Assembly: GCF_963855985.1 (NCBI RefSeq)
Contig: NC_087092.1
Location: forward strand, 17,422,001-17,486,000
Source: Ostrinia nubilalis
Lineage: Eukaryota > Arthropoda > Insecta > Lepidoptera > Crambidae
Direction: 5' to 3'
Length of the DNA: 64,000 nt
Every line of letters begins with the position of its first letter. Position 1 is the stretch's first letter. Shown here piece after piece: positions 1 to 11,679 of the stretch. A program made the translations under genes and the position numbers. The notes under the pieces are model-generated. The model was not told the origin of the DNA. It saw nothing but the letters and a program-made list of their open reading frames with translations, and ran no database searches.

Positions 1-239
1 AAATCTACACTCAACAGTATTCGGAAACAATAGAAACACGGCGCATTAGATACGAAAACTATAAAACACTTGATTAAACAAACGTACCTCACGTGGTCCG
101 GCTCGACAATCATTTTGGACGCAATCTTTTCAATATATCCAAAACGATGCGCCACGAAGAACTCTTGGATCCATCAAACAACACTCAGATAGGTGAACAC
201 AATTTCAAAAGACAACCAAGTGACTTCCCAGTTTTAGGA

Positions 240-545
240 ATTGTAAACACGTCGCGAAAGACGCGCCGCGATCGGCGGTCGGGAGGGAAGTGCGCGGAGC
301 CTGCGGCGGCCGAGACGGTCCCGCGTGGAATGAGACCGCTTGATTTACGACCCGCCTGCAGCGCCCCCGCCCCGCACGCCCCTCGCCAGAGCGAGACAGC
401 CGCCAGCGAAGCGGGCCAATCCACGCGCCAGACGGAGACGGCCACACGTATTCCGCTTCGAGGGGTGGTGCGATGCGTAATGCAAGCGTGCGTGCGATGC
501 GCGAGGTGGACGTGCAGTGACGGGCGATCGCTCTGATGACAGCCG
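240..545. promoter_or_regulatory. CpG-rich block, possible promoter-proximal or regulatory island
   Basis: This stretch is strongly CpG-rich against AT-rich surroundings. Frames are open on both strands here, which is what stop-poor GC-rich DNA gives by chance; the encoded peptides are low-complexity and match no family I recognise, so I do not call a CDS. On the minus strand it lies just downstream of a TATATAG-like box (634-640) and a GTGAGT donor (exon edge 581). A promoter or 5' untranslated region is possible but unproven. It could also be a conserved non-coding element. Confidence 0.3.
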
Positions 546-578
546 ACTGACACAGCCGAGCTCTCGGCGACCTGACTC

Positions 579-640
579 ACCGTCTTAACGCCAATGAAAA
601 ATGTACAGAAGAACCTTGACGCCCAATAGGCGCTATATAA
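579..640 (-). promoter_or_regulatory. Weak candidate: TATA-like box and first-exon donor, minus strand
   Basis: On the minus strand a TTATATAG-like box (634-640) is followed within about 60 bases by AAGACG|GTGAGT, a good donor whose exon edge would be 581. This resembles a short first exon upstream of the CpG-rich block. No initiator or translation start can be fixed, and such matches occur by chance in AT-rich DNA. Confidence 0.15.
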
Positions 641-3600
641 TTTTAATGACTCTGTTTACACATTTATCTCGTCGCTCGCTCACAATACGTCCGAAATGTA
701 AGTCTCGGGGGCTTAGAAGATTGGCCGGACGGGGCTGACGGCGTTGACAAGGAAATGGTGCGTTAACAAAACGTTGAGACGAGTCCTTTTAACAACACCG
801 GGACAGACAGGGGACAGGGACGGATTTACGCGTATCATGAACAGATTTCCTGCTTTGACAAAGGAAAATATTCTCAGGTTTATTTATTTACGAGGGTGAA
901 GTAAGAAAGTTACTTTCAGTTACGATGTCGCCAAATTGGGTGAATATAAGTAAAAGTCCGACAAAAATCAACAAACCCAACGGATATTGCATCATCGACG
1001 TAGTTATAATAAAACAAGGAAAAATATTTCTTTATCCCCGAAGACACCTGAATATGATTTGATGTCAGTCGCAGGTCCATCAATCTATCTATCTTCGAAA
1101 GAGGAATATCGGGTAGAAATTCCTAAGTCATTTCAACTTTAGTATCGGTAACCGTGATTTGACAGAAATCATATCCCGAATCCATCCAATTCGGCCGCAA
1201 CTTTTTAAAAGTTTCAAACAAAATCGCCAGCTGTTTATAGCTTCCTATGAGCATTAGTCGGGTGCGGGTCAATCAATCACTCGTGTTTATGTGACAGGTA
1301 TTGTGCTCTCTTTCCCTCGCGACATGCACGCGATCGGAAATAGCCCGACTTAGATTCCAGACGTCGCAGATAAAAAAAGTCGAGCCTTATTTTAGTGGGT
1401 AGAGGCAGATAGTAACGTTGTTGCAGCGATTAATTCTACTCTGTGGCGGTGTTTTGATGAGCGGCTGGAATCGGGACAAGTTCGCGACAAAGTTGAGTTT
1501 AACATCGTGCGGGTAGGGGACACCTGACACTGTTTGAATAATTTCGCAGTTTCACTGTGAATTTTAAAAACAGGCACATGTGTTTGAGGCAATAAAATGT
1601 AGCGCTAACATATTCGCCTTAGAATTTATTCTGATATGGAATGCTGTCCATTACACAGTATGATGGATTGTAATGATTATTAAATTCTTTAAAGAGACAA
1701 CAAATCGATCTTAATCGATAAAAAGATGACTAAAGTGGTTTAAAACAAATCTGAAGTCAAAGAACTGAATGGCCTTGAGTGTTTTATTGAATTGTTGTGA
1801 GTCATGACGACAAAAATGATTAATTGTTTCTATTAAACAATTTGTTACCTACATACAATCGTGTATTTAATGACAATTGCTTTTTGGGAGCCTCAAAAAA
1901 GTTATAATAAATTAAAACAAGACAGTTACAAACATAAATTATAATGTTCAAGGTTATACCACTTAATTGACTCGTATATCACAGATAGTCTATAAATTAA
2001 AAACAAACATCACCAAACAAGGTGTTAGCAAATGATAGAAATATTATTATAGAGATAAGCAATCAGTTTGTACGTAACTTTGTCACTAAATACATGAGTA
2101 TTATCACCATAGTTACTGGTTCAATCGATCGCAACTAGACTTGTAAAACAGTATAGTATTGATTAAAGTCTGCCTGTATTATTTTCGTCTGATACAGAAT
2201 TTTGGTTCTTCCTATTTGGTAGCTCCAGAAATAATTTAAACAGATATCCAAAGATTCAAAATCTAAACAATAGACCCTGAGGGTGAGCTAGTCTTGACTG
2301 TTTATGATTGATGAGCAGTCTTCAGTGCAACTAATTGACAGTGATGGAAAAGCCAGACGAGGCGAGCGAGCGCACAACACACCTTCAAAGAACTTGATTC
2401 ATTCGTACGTCGGGGGAATAAGACTGTTATTAGTGTAAAAGTTAAAAATGAAACAGTAAGAGCTGTTGTCGATGACAATCGTACCTGTCGACGCGCCGGA
2501 CGCACAAAGATAAAGAGATTTACAGTTTTTTGAAAAGTTCTCAATCAAGATTTTAATTATGTTGATGTTACACAAAGGTTTTGTTTTTTAATCGTTTTTG
2601 AACTTTAAATTGAAGCACACAGAGATTAGAATGTCACAGTTATTGTACTCAGCTTAGCGAAACTGTTTGTTAGAAATTATAAGAAAGTTATAATTGATAA
2701 ATATGAAGAAACGCTAATACCGCTTGCTTACAATAAACTGTTATTAGCAATAGATACTTTATTTTTGATAACAGAGCTAATAAAGATATTATAGCACTTA
2801 CAAGAAAAACATTGCCAATTTATAGCTTCAGGTACATTACAATTTGTGATAAAGACAATTATAATAGTTTCCTCATTAAAGGAACAAGTGTTTGTTCTGC
2901 CCCATAATTTATAATCATTCTTAGTCACTTGATATTAATGTCTGACAAAGATTTATGGCGTTAGATTCGTTCCGATTAACGATTCATTGAATTAACGTAC
3001 AACAATAAAGTGGATCGACCACTTGGGCAAATATTGAGACAAAGGCGGCTGATATGCAATTTGTACAGCACTTCAAAATTAATCAAACATAATAAATTCT
3101 TGAGCACCAGCCTTGATACAAACAATGAATGAACCTGTCAATAATTTGTTTTTATATAGGATGTGAAAATGTGAATAACCTTCCCATTTAGATTATTATG
3201 ATATGGTTCTGGATTTCTCTACAGTTTGAAAATACCAATATTAGTTATATTAAAGGAAACAACGCAATATTTTCTCGTGGTGTTGTTTTTATTTTTATTT
3301 CAGCGAAATCCATTGAACTCCGTGGTTTTTATTCTTGGTAGGTTTTCTTTTTCTTTTCCCTAGCATTTTTTCCCTTTATTTGTGGGTCTGCTCTCGTGTT
3401 AGGTTTTCTATTCGTATTAAATTGAACATTTCTGTGTGTTTCTCTATACAACACAATGAATAAAAAACATGAATGTTCATAAAAAATATTGTTTCCAAAC
3501 TTATAAAAAGCAGAAAAATGTATACCTAACATTGGTTTAACAATTAACACAAATTAGTTTTCAGGTAAGCGTTTATCGGATACTTTTTTATTTGGAAAAC

Positions 3601-4980
3601 GATCATACATTAACTTCAATCAGTTCCAAGACACTAATTGTAACAAATGGAGTCGATAGAACATCAAACTTATTGCTATTTATTGGTCTTGTTTAATTTT
3701 GTACTCCACTTTCAGGTTTAATCGGCAATAAAACACCTTGTAGGAATGACGCGAGTCGAAAATTAATTATTTTGAAATGTTTTGTCGGAGTCGCTTCAAT
3801 AACATGTTTTGCGCAACTCGTACATAGTGTACCAAGAAATGATGATATCATTATGACAATTATACAAATTTGTAGACATCGTGTGCTATCTTATCAGCTG
3901 GGTGGTCAGTGATCGGTAGTAACTATGTACCATTTAGCACGTCAAGTAGTTTAGTTACTGTGCCATTTTATGTAGTAGGTAGTAATAGGTGTGATATTGA
4001 AACAAAAATGTATAATCTGAATGAGGTTCTGTACTTGATTGATTTTATACATTGATTTTAAACTTATGTGCTTTTTTACAATCAGGTACAATTTCTTTCA
4101 AATTCAATTTAGTAACGATTTTATCACATTAAAAAATATCAAGTACACTAATATCATCATTTTTTTTTTTCATTCTGATTAAACTAGTTGGTGATCACCA
4201 GTAATTGACATTGAATATTTATAAGCCTCATCACAATAGCCCGATCAGTCATCTGATTTAACTGACCATAAATATCACAGTTTTTTTCAGGCAGGCTTAC
4301 AAAATTTCCTCAATCAATCAAATGAGCGAGCAACGATAATATCGACCTAGATTTTTCTTTAAATACCACTGTTAGAGTGCCTATCAGTTTCCTAAGTGGA
4401 TAACATTTGAGTTTCACTTAATTTAGTAAGAAATAAACCCTTTTTTGATCGTATTAAATAAGTGTGTTGGTGTGTTATTCAAAGGATCATTACTTTTTTA
4501 CTTTTGGCAGTTGAAACGAATACGATTGTCCGAATTTAAATTGATGAACTGTCATTTGAAAGATTTTCAACCATTTTTAGTGGCACCATAACTGTCACGG
4601 TTGTTGGTCCATTCATTTTTCTGTCACCGCCAAGTCATTTTGCGTGGTCAGTGGAATTTCAACTTTAACGCTGTTACTATAGATTGGGTTGTTGAGATAT
4701 TGATGCTTTGTTTGCTGTCGTGAGTGGTGGTTATGACTTAATATAGAGAGAACAGCCAGGTCATGGGATATCAGTTTTAACTACATATTTGAAAAATTTT
4801 GTTCTTTTGTCTTGTCTTCCTACACGATAATACCTACTCACATTAAAAATAATTATTTGGCAACATGTTCCAAATGCTGTTTTTTATTCGTTTAATAGAA
4901 ATGTATGAGGGTGACAACAAAAATATCTTTACGAAAGGTTTCATACGGAGCAAGATACGGTAATCTAAAATAACAACAAA
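641..4980. other. AT-rich stretch without a supported gene
   Basis: No reading frame here looks coding and I recognise no repeat family. Two plus-strand splice-like sites were seen: a good polypyrimidine tract ending in CAG at 3302, and TTTTCAG|GTAAGC at 3564/3565. Neither is joined to a convincing exon. Confidence 0.6.
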
Positions 4981-5125
4981 TTGACAATAGTGACTGAGTT
5001 TCTTGCGCTGCTTCTTCTCATCACTGGCCCATTTATTGTCCTGAAGCAGTGGTAGGGTTAGTTAATACTGGGACGTGTAAAAGTGCTTTTTAAAAGCTTA
5101 CTTGCATAAATGAGATTTATGAGTT
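4981..5125 (+). mobile_element. LINE 3' untranslated fragment (Jockey-like family)
   Basis: The sequence running from GACAATAGTGACTGAGTTTC to the AATGAGATTTATGAG tail is nearly the same as 41550-41690. That second copy directly follows a LINE reverse transcriptase C-terminus. This copy is therefore the 3' end of a 5'-truncated non-LTR retrotransposon. A more diverged copy lies at 16396-16560. Assignment to a Jockey-like clade rests only on the short C-terminal peptide of the 41-kb copy. Confidence 0.6.
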
Positions 5126-6025
5126 TTTTAACCACCAACCACCACCACATCCAAATTATACCACGTCATTTGACCAACCGATTTCTTTAGTACCAATGTC
5201 TTGGCTTCATGTAACTGACTATCTGTCGTGGCTGTTCTACTCTTTCTCCAAGCAGGAGTTGTCAACAGATCACAAAACAATGGGATCGTTAAAGTGGACA
5301 CCGCGAGTGATGTCCGGACCACCGCCGCCACAATGCCGTCCACGGCGCGTGACCATATTGTTTTACCGGAGATAATCGTAACCGGGCCAATTGATGGATG
5401 CTTGAAAGCATCATGTTAGATTGATGACGTGGCGACAGAGATTGATAAGCTTTGGAATTTATTAAAATGTTTTCGAGGCCATTAGGCACACGTCTCGAAT
5501 TGATGTCAAGATATTTTTACCTCGAGATTAATAATAACAAGATCGCTGCCATTCATAATGCCGATTTCACTGGCATTTGTCACCACACTTTATAACATTG
5601 GCATTCTGCAAATCTATTGCCGCGTGAAAATAGAGGAACAAATTCGTGTCTGACTTTCCTATCACTGAAGACAGGCTATCATCGTTAGCTTGTTCAACAA
5701 GTCAAGATGATTTTGCTGAATTAGGATCCTCAAAGTGCCAAGAGCGTAGCTTCTTATAATATTTGAAATGAATGATGAACTTCGTCATAACCATGAGAAT
5801 AAGTCTCCCTGTGGATGACGACAGAGGACACAAAATTTAAGCGAAAATCCAAACTACTCAACCTGTCTGACCAGCTTGATAACGTAGGTCAAATCTATCA
5901 CGAACGAATCTGGTTAATTAGAGAGGGCCCTAGAGAGGAACCGACTAGAGAGTGGAGAGAAAACGTGCAAACGGAGCGTAGGTCTACCTCTGCTTTATTG
6001 ATTGACAACCTGAAGCGCACTACCA
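5126..6025. other. No supported gene; CpG patch near 5290-5390
   Basis: Short open frames on both strands near 5230-5420 overlap each other in a CpG-richer patch and look non-coding. An open frame from 5815 runs into the LINE fragment that follows and may be part of that element or chance. Confidence 0.5.
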
Positions 6026-6171
6026 CCCACAAGGTGGACCGACGACCTCATAAAGGTAGTAAAAAGGCACCACCAACTCGCGATATGGAAATCATTGGAG
6101 GAGGCATAGGCCTCCCCAGAGTCACAAGACTAAAATAGGAGTTCTGTGACTAAAATGATGATGATGATGAA
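6026..6171 (+). pseudogene. Degenerate LINE C-terminus with (ATG)n tail, RTE-like
   Basis: A stretch reading roughly PTRWTDDLIKV, then a damaged WKSLEEA segment, is followed by a (TGA/ATG)n microsatellite at 6153-6170. This is the recurring 3' end of an RTE-like endonuclease/reverse transcriptase LINE, present elsewhere in the window at 19987, 41736, 42709 and 52855. The frame is broken by stops and indels, so it is a dead fragment. Clade assignment is by the tail style and C-terminal peptide only. Confidence 0.6.
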
Positions 6172-6471
6172 CCTGAAGAACGATGACGACTTACGCCCGT
6201 TTCCTATATTCAATCCTTGTCGAAATCCGGATCACAACTGTCAAATTGAATTCAGTTTTAGATTATATTTCCAAAATTTTCGATGCATTTACACTTTAAT
6301 ATTGTTTAAATAGTCTTATAAACAATATAAAAATGTAAAAACATCAAAAACCGCAGATATTTTGGCCAAAAACATATTAAAATTTGACAGTTGACAATCC
6401 AAATCCGTCCAATTTGGATTAGGATTGAATATAGAAATCCAGCATTAGACTAGAAGGATTGAAGAACTCAC

Positions 6472-6652
6472 CTCTCAGCATTAGGGTCCTGTATCAGCGT
6501 GGCGGGTATGCTGTGCTCGATGTCGTCCCGCTCGTCGGGCGCGGGGGACGCGCGGGACGCGGGGGACTCGGAGCGGGACGCCTCCCCCTCCCGCCCGCGG
6601 TCCCCTCGCTCGCTTCGCTCCTTCACGCCGCCCTCGGGGCTGGTTGCTTCCT
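6472..6652 (-). CDS. Probable coding exon of an unidentified minus-strand gene
   Basis: Read on the minus strand, a strong polypyrimidine tract ends in TTGTCCACAG directly before an open, GC-rich frame, and the frame ends at a good donor, AG|GTGAGTTC. The exon edges are 6652 (or 6650 if the next AG is used) and 6472. The peptide begins EEATSPEGG, passes through a charged, Ser/Arg/Glu/Pro-rich low-complexity stretch (ASRSESPASRASPAPDERDD), and ends in a more ordered DIEHSIPATLIQDPNAE. The exon closes in phase 2. The stop at 6468-6470 lies in the intron and is not the gene's end. No named domain is visible and I do not recognise the gene. Using the second AG would put it in frame with the 37-nt exon at 26933-26969. 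The charged composition suggests a disordered linker, which is inference. Other exons must lie outside the window or be too short to see. Confidence 0.6.
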
Positions 6653-8493
6653 CTGTGGACAAGGGAGAAGAGAGTTAGACTGGAAGAGAAGAGAGATGCG
6701 TACGCGCAGGTTTCGATAACGCAATTTTCGATTTCGCTCAGAGGGCATCTGCCTGCCCTTAGGTTATTATTATACCTATAATGAACTGCTTTTTGAGGAA
6801 GGGCATGATTTTCTCTGGTGGTTTCAAAATGTAAGCTCAGGTACTTGTCTTATTACAAATAGATTAACATGATTTCTTATTCTGCGGTTTATGTTTGGTG
6901 TTTGTGCCTATTCAAACTGTTTTAACTCAACCCACACAGAAACTATGTAAAAGCAATAGACTTTGAAGGCGTTTTTCTGACTTTGGTTTAGCACATGCAA
7001 CATAACATGGTATCGACCAACTTTTCGATTTCTTTCTGAATCAAAACAAACATAAACATAAATCAAGAGTTTAGCAAAACGTTACACAGAGATTGAACCA
7101 TGCTTACGAAGTTAGTTTCAGTACATCTCAATCAGCCACGTTGTTTTAATCACAAACGCACCAGCTTTGCAACTTGACTGCACAGCGCATCCACATACAA
7201 GTTCATTCATCCAGCGCTGGCCAGCAATTGCACCACAAAGGCCGCGTCAGCCCCAGCTGCTCCTCCTTTGATGTCCAGTATCCACGGCCCGCGGCGGCCA
7301 TCTTACCAGATTGACAAGCTGCGTTTTAATCAATTAGCGAATTCACGAGCCAATGGACAGTGAAATAAGCGGACCACACCGCCACCGTTCCCTTTTTGAA
7401 CGGTGTCCGGTTTCGGAACGTTTTTTCGAAGTTTTCGGACATCATAATCGGAGGTTGCGTTGCGCTTTTTGGTGTGCAGTCGACTTGGTTTCGGATTGAG
7501 GTTTTGGATTAGAATGACAATTACTTGGATCTAAAACATTACCCTTGAAAGTATAGAAGTTCGGCTGTGTTCAAAATTTCATTGACCCCCAATTTATTTG
7601 CGGAGAAAATAAATTGGAAACTCTGGATAATGGACAGATTTGACTAAGCTTCATGATTTTCGTTTTTCAGGACTTTCTAATAAGTAGGTACCTATAATAT
7701 TTACTACAGTGATTTGAGATAAGCACAGCGTTGAGAGAAAAGCTCCGAAATGAATTCCTTTTCTCATTAACTGTACAAGTGGTCACACACAACTTGATTT
7801 TACAAGCTTTTTTAACTTCATTTGTTTAATAATTTGCTATTTATTGAAGCATATTTGACTACAGATACCAAACCACAAAAATACAAAACGTCCCATAAAA
7901 ATGACTAATACTTTTAACATTTCGTTGCTCGGACAATTAGGGCGCATCGATACCACATCAGCGATACTATCGCAAATTTATCGGCCGAATTATGTCAGTA
8001 GATAACCAACTTTGAATAATTGATCCGATCGCTTTGACTAGCGCAATATACAATCAATCAATCATTGATCACGTGTTATTTACCCGTTATGACACAAGTG
8101 GTGCCTCGTTTTCGGGTAATTTTCCCCATTTTATCGGCGCTGTGTCGCCGTTTATCGTTTATTAGTTTGATGATGAATGATAGTAATGGAATGATGAGTG
8201 ATATTCGGTTGTTTTGTTTTGAACATTAATGTGGGTGACACAAATAGGAAAATATTATTCTCGTCCATAGTTTCGTACCAATTCTTATTATGCTCTTCAG
8301 TGACGATTGAAGATTTGAATGTGTTGTTTTTAGACAAGTGGTTCGCCGTTTTATTAAATAATTTAAAAAATATCAATATCGTCAGTATGCTATCGTATTT
8401 GTTAATGGCCGTAACATAAAAAGATCTATGAGATCAAGTGGTGGCTCCTAAGATTTGTTTAATAAGATCACACTGGCACTGGCAGATTATTAT
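6653..8493. other. Putative intron DNA with a CpG-richer patch at 7180-7440
   Basis: No coding frame is supported. The patch at 7180-7440 is GC-richer and contains GCGGCCATCTTAC, a match to the GCCAT core bound by Pho/YY1-type factors. No recognised repeat was found. Confidence 0.45.
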
Positions 8494-9313
8494 GTACAGT
8501 CAACAGCAAATTCATTTAGAGTAAAAATCGCATCTATTAGAAAAACATAAGATACCTTGATATGCCAACATTAGTCACAATAACTCTCCTTCTGGCGCAG
8601 TTGGGTAAAAAAACTACGCAGTTAAAATTTCAAGTGTAGATTTACATTGACATCATTATTCTATGAGTCAGCTCATCAGCTGTTTACTGGCAACAATTGT
8701 ACAATACAAACTGAACACACAAAAACATAAATCTGGGACGGACAGAAAAATGACATCTGATTTAAAACAATAACTTTCTACGTACATTATTCTAGCATTA
8801 TTCCAGGTCATCGACCTCTCTGACCAGATCTAATATCCGATTTCCGATGTTATCCGAATTAAAAGAGCAGAAAGTGGAAACTGACAAAGGCGAGTGACTC
8901 GCCACTTCTGACAAACGGCCAGAAATCACAAAACAATGGCTTGATTTAACCGAAAATCGGCGTGAAACGGACGATGATGGCCGATGATTGTCGATGATAG
9001 CCGAGTACAGTGGGCTGCGAAAGGCGATGTCCACTTTTTATGCTCGTTCTGATAAATTTCGGTATTAAAATAACGATTCTGCTGCACATAAACGTAAATT
9101 TTTCCTACGCAGTCCTCAACGTCAACATTTTCCCAAAAAATTTCCAAATAAAAAAAGAAATGCCATTGATCTTTATCTAACTTTTTAATTCTTACTTAAA
9201 TCTCTATAACTTATAACAAAGCTATGATTTTATTTTAAAATTTTGTGATAAAAATAGATTCGATAAGATAATCGATTTGACCATCTGCGAATGACTTTCG
9301 ATGTTGACTGTAC
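8494..9313. mobile_element. Candidate DNA element bounded by 12-bp inverted termini
   Basis: GTACAGTCAACA at 8494-8505 and its exact reverse complement at 9302-9313 bracket 820 bp. Similar GTACAGTCAGC ends bound the element at 33231-33367, which supports a DNA-transposon origin. The inverted match does not extend clearly beyond 12 bp and I see no transposase. It may be two unrelated element ends. Confidence 0.25.
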
Positions 9314-10074
9314 ATATCAGTTGCCACACGGTAATCGATCTAGATGAATGGATAAAGAAATAGGTCAAAGTCCTTTTTACAGTTTTGCATCGGATGATCG
9401 TAACTATGATAGTCGATTATGTCAAGCATCGTTTTATTGTTAATCAATTTCAAGCATTTGAGAGATTAATTGTTCAATATTTAGGTATCTTTATACTTTG
9501 GCTGGTCGCCGTAGTAAAAGATTTAGGTATAACAACTGTTTGCATTTAGTATGAAGTATTTTATTAGGTAGTCAAGTATAGAACGAAATATTTGTATGTA
9601 CAATAGTAAGGTAATATTAATTGAATATTAATCGTCATTTATTAAACTGTAGGCTTTGACCAACTACACTGTATCTATGCAATTTATGTATTTGTAAGCT
9701 GTTTGTTTTCTGAATAACAAAATAAAACAAAATAAAAATTTGCTTATTAATGTTGCAAATGCATTTTTTACAAGACTTATATTCAGGGCTTTTGCATACA
9801 TTTAACCCTGCCACTGCTTCTGTTAACTGCTTGGTGCTAACTGCAACAGTTTTTGTTGATAAGTTTACGAATTGTGTTGTTCAGAGTAAATCACAATCAT
9901 TTAAATGACATCCTTTGCTTTAGCAATACTGATTGTAACTTATAACATGAAGCTAAATAGTGTGACAAATAGAGTTTCGTTTCACATTGTAGGTGAAATT
10001 TTGAAACAAAACTTTATAGTCTGATGACTGCAGCTCATTATTTTCTTCTTCTTCTTTTCGTGTCGACAACAAAC
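9314..10074. other. AT-rich DNA, nothing recognised
   Basis: No coding frame or repeat was recognised. The plus-strand CTT repeats near 10045 belong to the tail of the following minus-strand LINE. Confidence 0.6.
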
Positions 10075-10317
10075 CTACACAGTGTCAGCCCAAAACTCCG
10101 CCACAAGAGTGGCGTTGTCAGCAGCACTCATCAAATCCTCCTGAGTGCAGTTGCTCGGGCACTCAGGGCACGACATCAGGTGCTTCATCGACTAGCGAAC
10201 AAAACCGCACCTGCACTCCATGTTTAAGCCATCCAAGAATCCCCACCTGACCAGATTGTCCTTACTACGGCCAACCTGCGTCCGAAGTCTATTTAAAGAC
10301 TTCCAGGTAAGCCAGGA
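10075..10317 (-). pseudogene. LINE reverse transcriptase C-terminal fragment
   Basis: Read on the minus strand the frame gives LNRLRTQVGRSKDNLVRWG, then CRCG, then SMKHLMSCPECP, and ends FWADTV before a stop at 10075-10077. The pattern CxCG...MKHL..CPxCP is the Cys/His tail found at the C-terminus of many insect non-LTR retrotransposon ORF2 proteins. An in-frame TAG (plus coordinates 10192-10194) interrupts it. After the stop comes a short 3' untranslated region ending in an AAG-rich tract. The copy is 5'-truncated and dead. I cannot fix the clade. Confidence 0.7.
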
Positions 10318-10842
10318 TTATTTTATTGATTATCATATTAACAAGCAGAAGTATTAATGATGTAGAGCTAAAGATTAGGGCCCAGTAACGAACTAATTCT
10401 ATAAGAAGACCCACATATTCGTATCTATCGTACTTACTATACTATCGATACTAAATGTGCGAATGTAACCAAACATGTCACTTATCTATCGATCAATCAG
10501 CAGATGGTAGTTGATGTGCGTCATGATAACTTGCAGCCCACGTATAATAATATTATGTATGTTGTATGTTTGTTTAGCTCGCCGATAAGTATGTGAACAA
10601 GCGTTAGTATACTGACATACTGCGAAGTTACAATAATATGCTTTTTTATAGAAACGAGATAATTCATGAGGATGGATAGATGTCACTCTATCACGTATAA
10701 TAGGATTATTGGTGAATGCAATGCTTCTATCAGTAATTTCGCCCACTTGATGTCGGTAGGTCACGGAAGGTGTTTTAAAGTAAGCGAATCCAAATCAAAA
10801 ACACTACCTATGTCAAATGAACCATGATTACAACCAATCCAC
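10318..10842. other. No supported gene
   Basis: AT-rich DNA with several CGATA/TATCGAT motifs; nothing else was recognised. Confidence 0.55.
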
Positions 10843-10994
10843 TAAGGGCTAATTTTTCAATTGTCGGATAACTTTTAACTGAAGAATAAGTTTGGCACAT
10901 TGACAGTTTCAGTATGGAAAATACGAGTAATTATTAAAATGTCAAGTTTATTCTTCAGTTAAAAGATATCTGACGATTGAAAAATCAGCCCTAA
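10843..10994. mobile_element. Foldback MITE, 152 bp
   Basis: The two halves are inverted copies of each other. Ends read TAAGGGCTAATTTTTCAA and TTGAAAAATCAGCCCTAA, with a shared inner block ACTGAAGAATAA that appears inverted on the other side. The whole element could fold into a long hairpin. A partial copy lies at 15927-16000. No target duplication can be fixed beyond the TA-rich boundary, and there is no coding capacity. Confidence 0.75.
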
Positions 10995-11527
10995 GTAGGA
11001 CAAGAAAATATTTTCTCTGTATGTCATAGCCTAATGGGGTTCCTATACAAACTTTCATCTCCTATTTCGTCCTCATTGGAGTTTAATTTTGTATGTGTAT
11101 CAAAATATGGAACTTCACACAACAACTACATATTAGTGATAGACGCGAAAAAAATATCATGAAAATCACAAGTCACCCTGTATAACAGTTAATTGCATTT
11201 CCCTCTCGGTCGCATTCGCATCGCCATCGTCTCGGTATCGCCGCATCTCTTTGTGCGCGCGCGCGCCGCATCACAATGAGTTATCGAAGTTTTTCCTGAC
11301 TGATAGGCAATATTCATTTAAATTAGTGCTGTAAGGTGGTCACTTGTCGATAGTTATTGCGGTAGGATTTTTAATTTCAAGTAAGGTTTGCGCTTCTAGA
11401 TAATGCATTAATGTTCCGTTTTGTATGTATCTTGAGACACGTATGGAGACGATCACGTTACGATCGATTCCGAATTATATTGATTATCATGATATTCAAA
11501 AGATCAAAAGATATTAAGTTTCTTTAA
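10995..11527. other. No supported gene; CG-alternating tract near 11255
   Basis: It contains CACCCTGTATAA near 11175, an end motif seen at several repeats in this window, and a GCGCGCGCGCGCC run near 11257. Confidence 0.5.
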
Positions 11528-11646
11528 TCTATACTTATAATAAATCTGTAGAGAGGTCAATTCTGTACATGAAATATATTTTCAAAATAACTATCAGGGG
11601 GTGATTAGTGATCGATACTGATGCCAAAAATGCAATCAGTAAAATT

Positions 11647-11679
<33 letters not shown>

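Noticed and set aside
93..580. Overlapping open frames on both strands as a possible gene
   Set aside because: Stop-poor CpG-rich DNA gives long frames by chance; no domain, and composition is equally good on both strands.
3302..3564. Plus-strand exon between a good acceptor and a CAG|GTAAGC site
   Set aside because: Frames contain stops, the pyrimidine tract before 3564 is weak, and other evidence points to a minus-strand gene.
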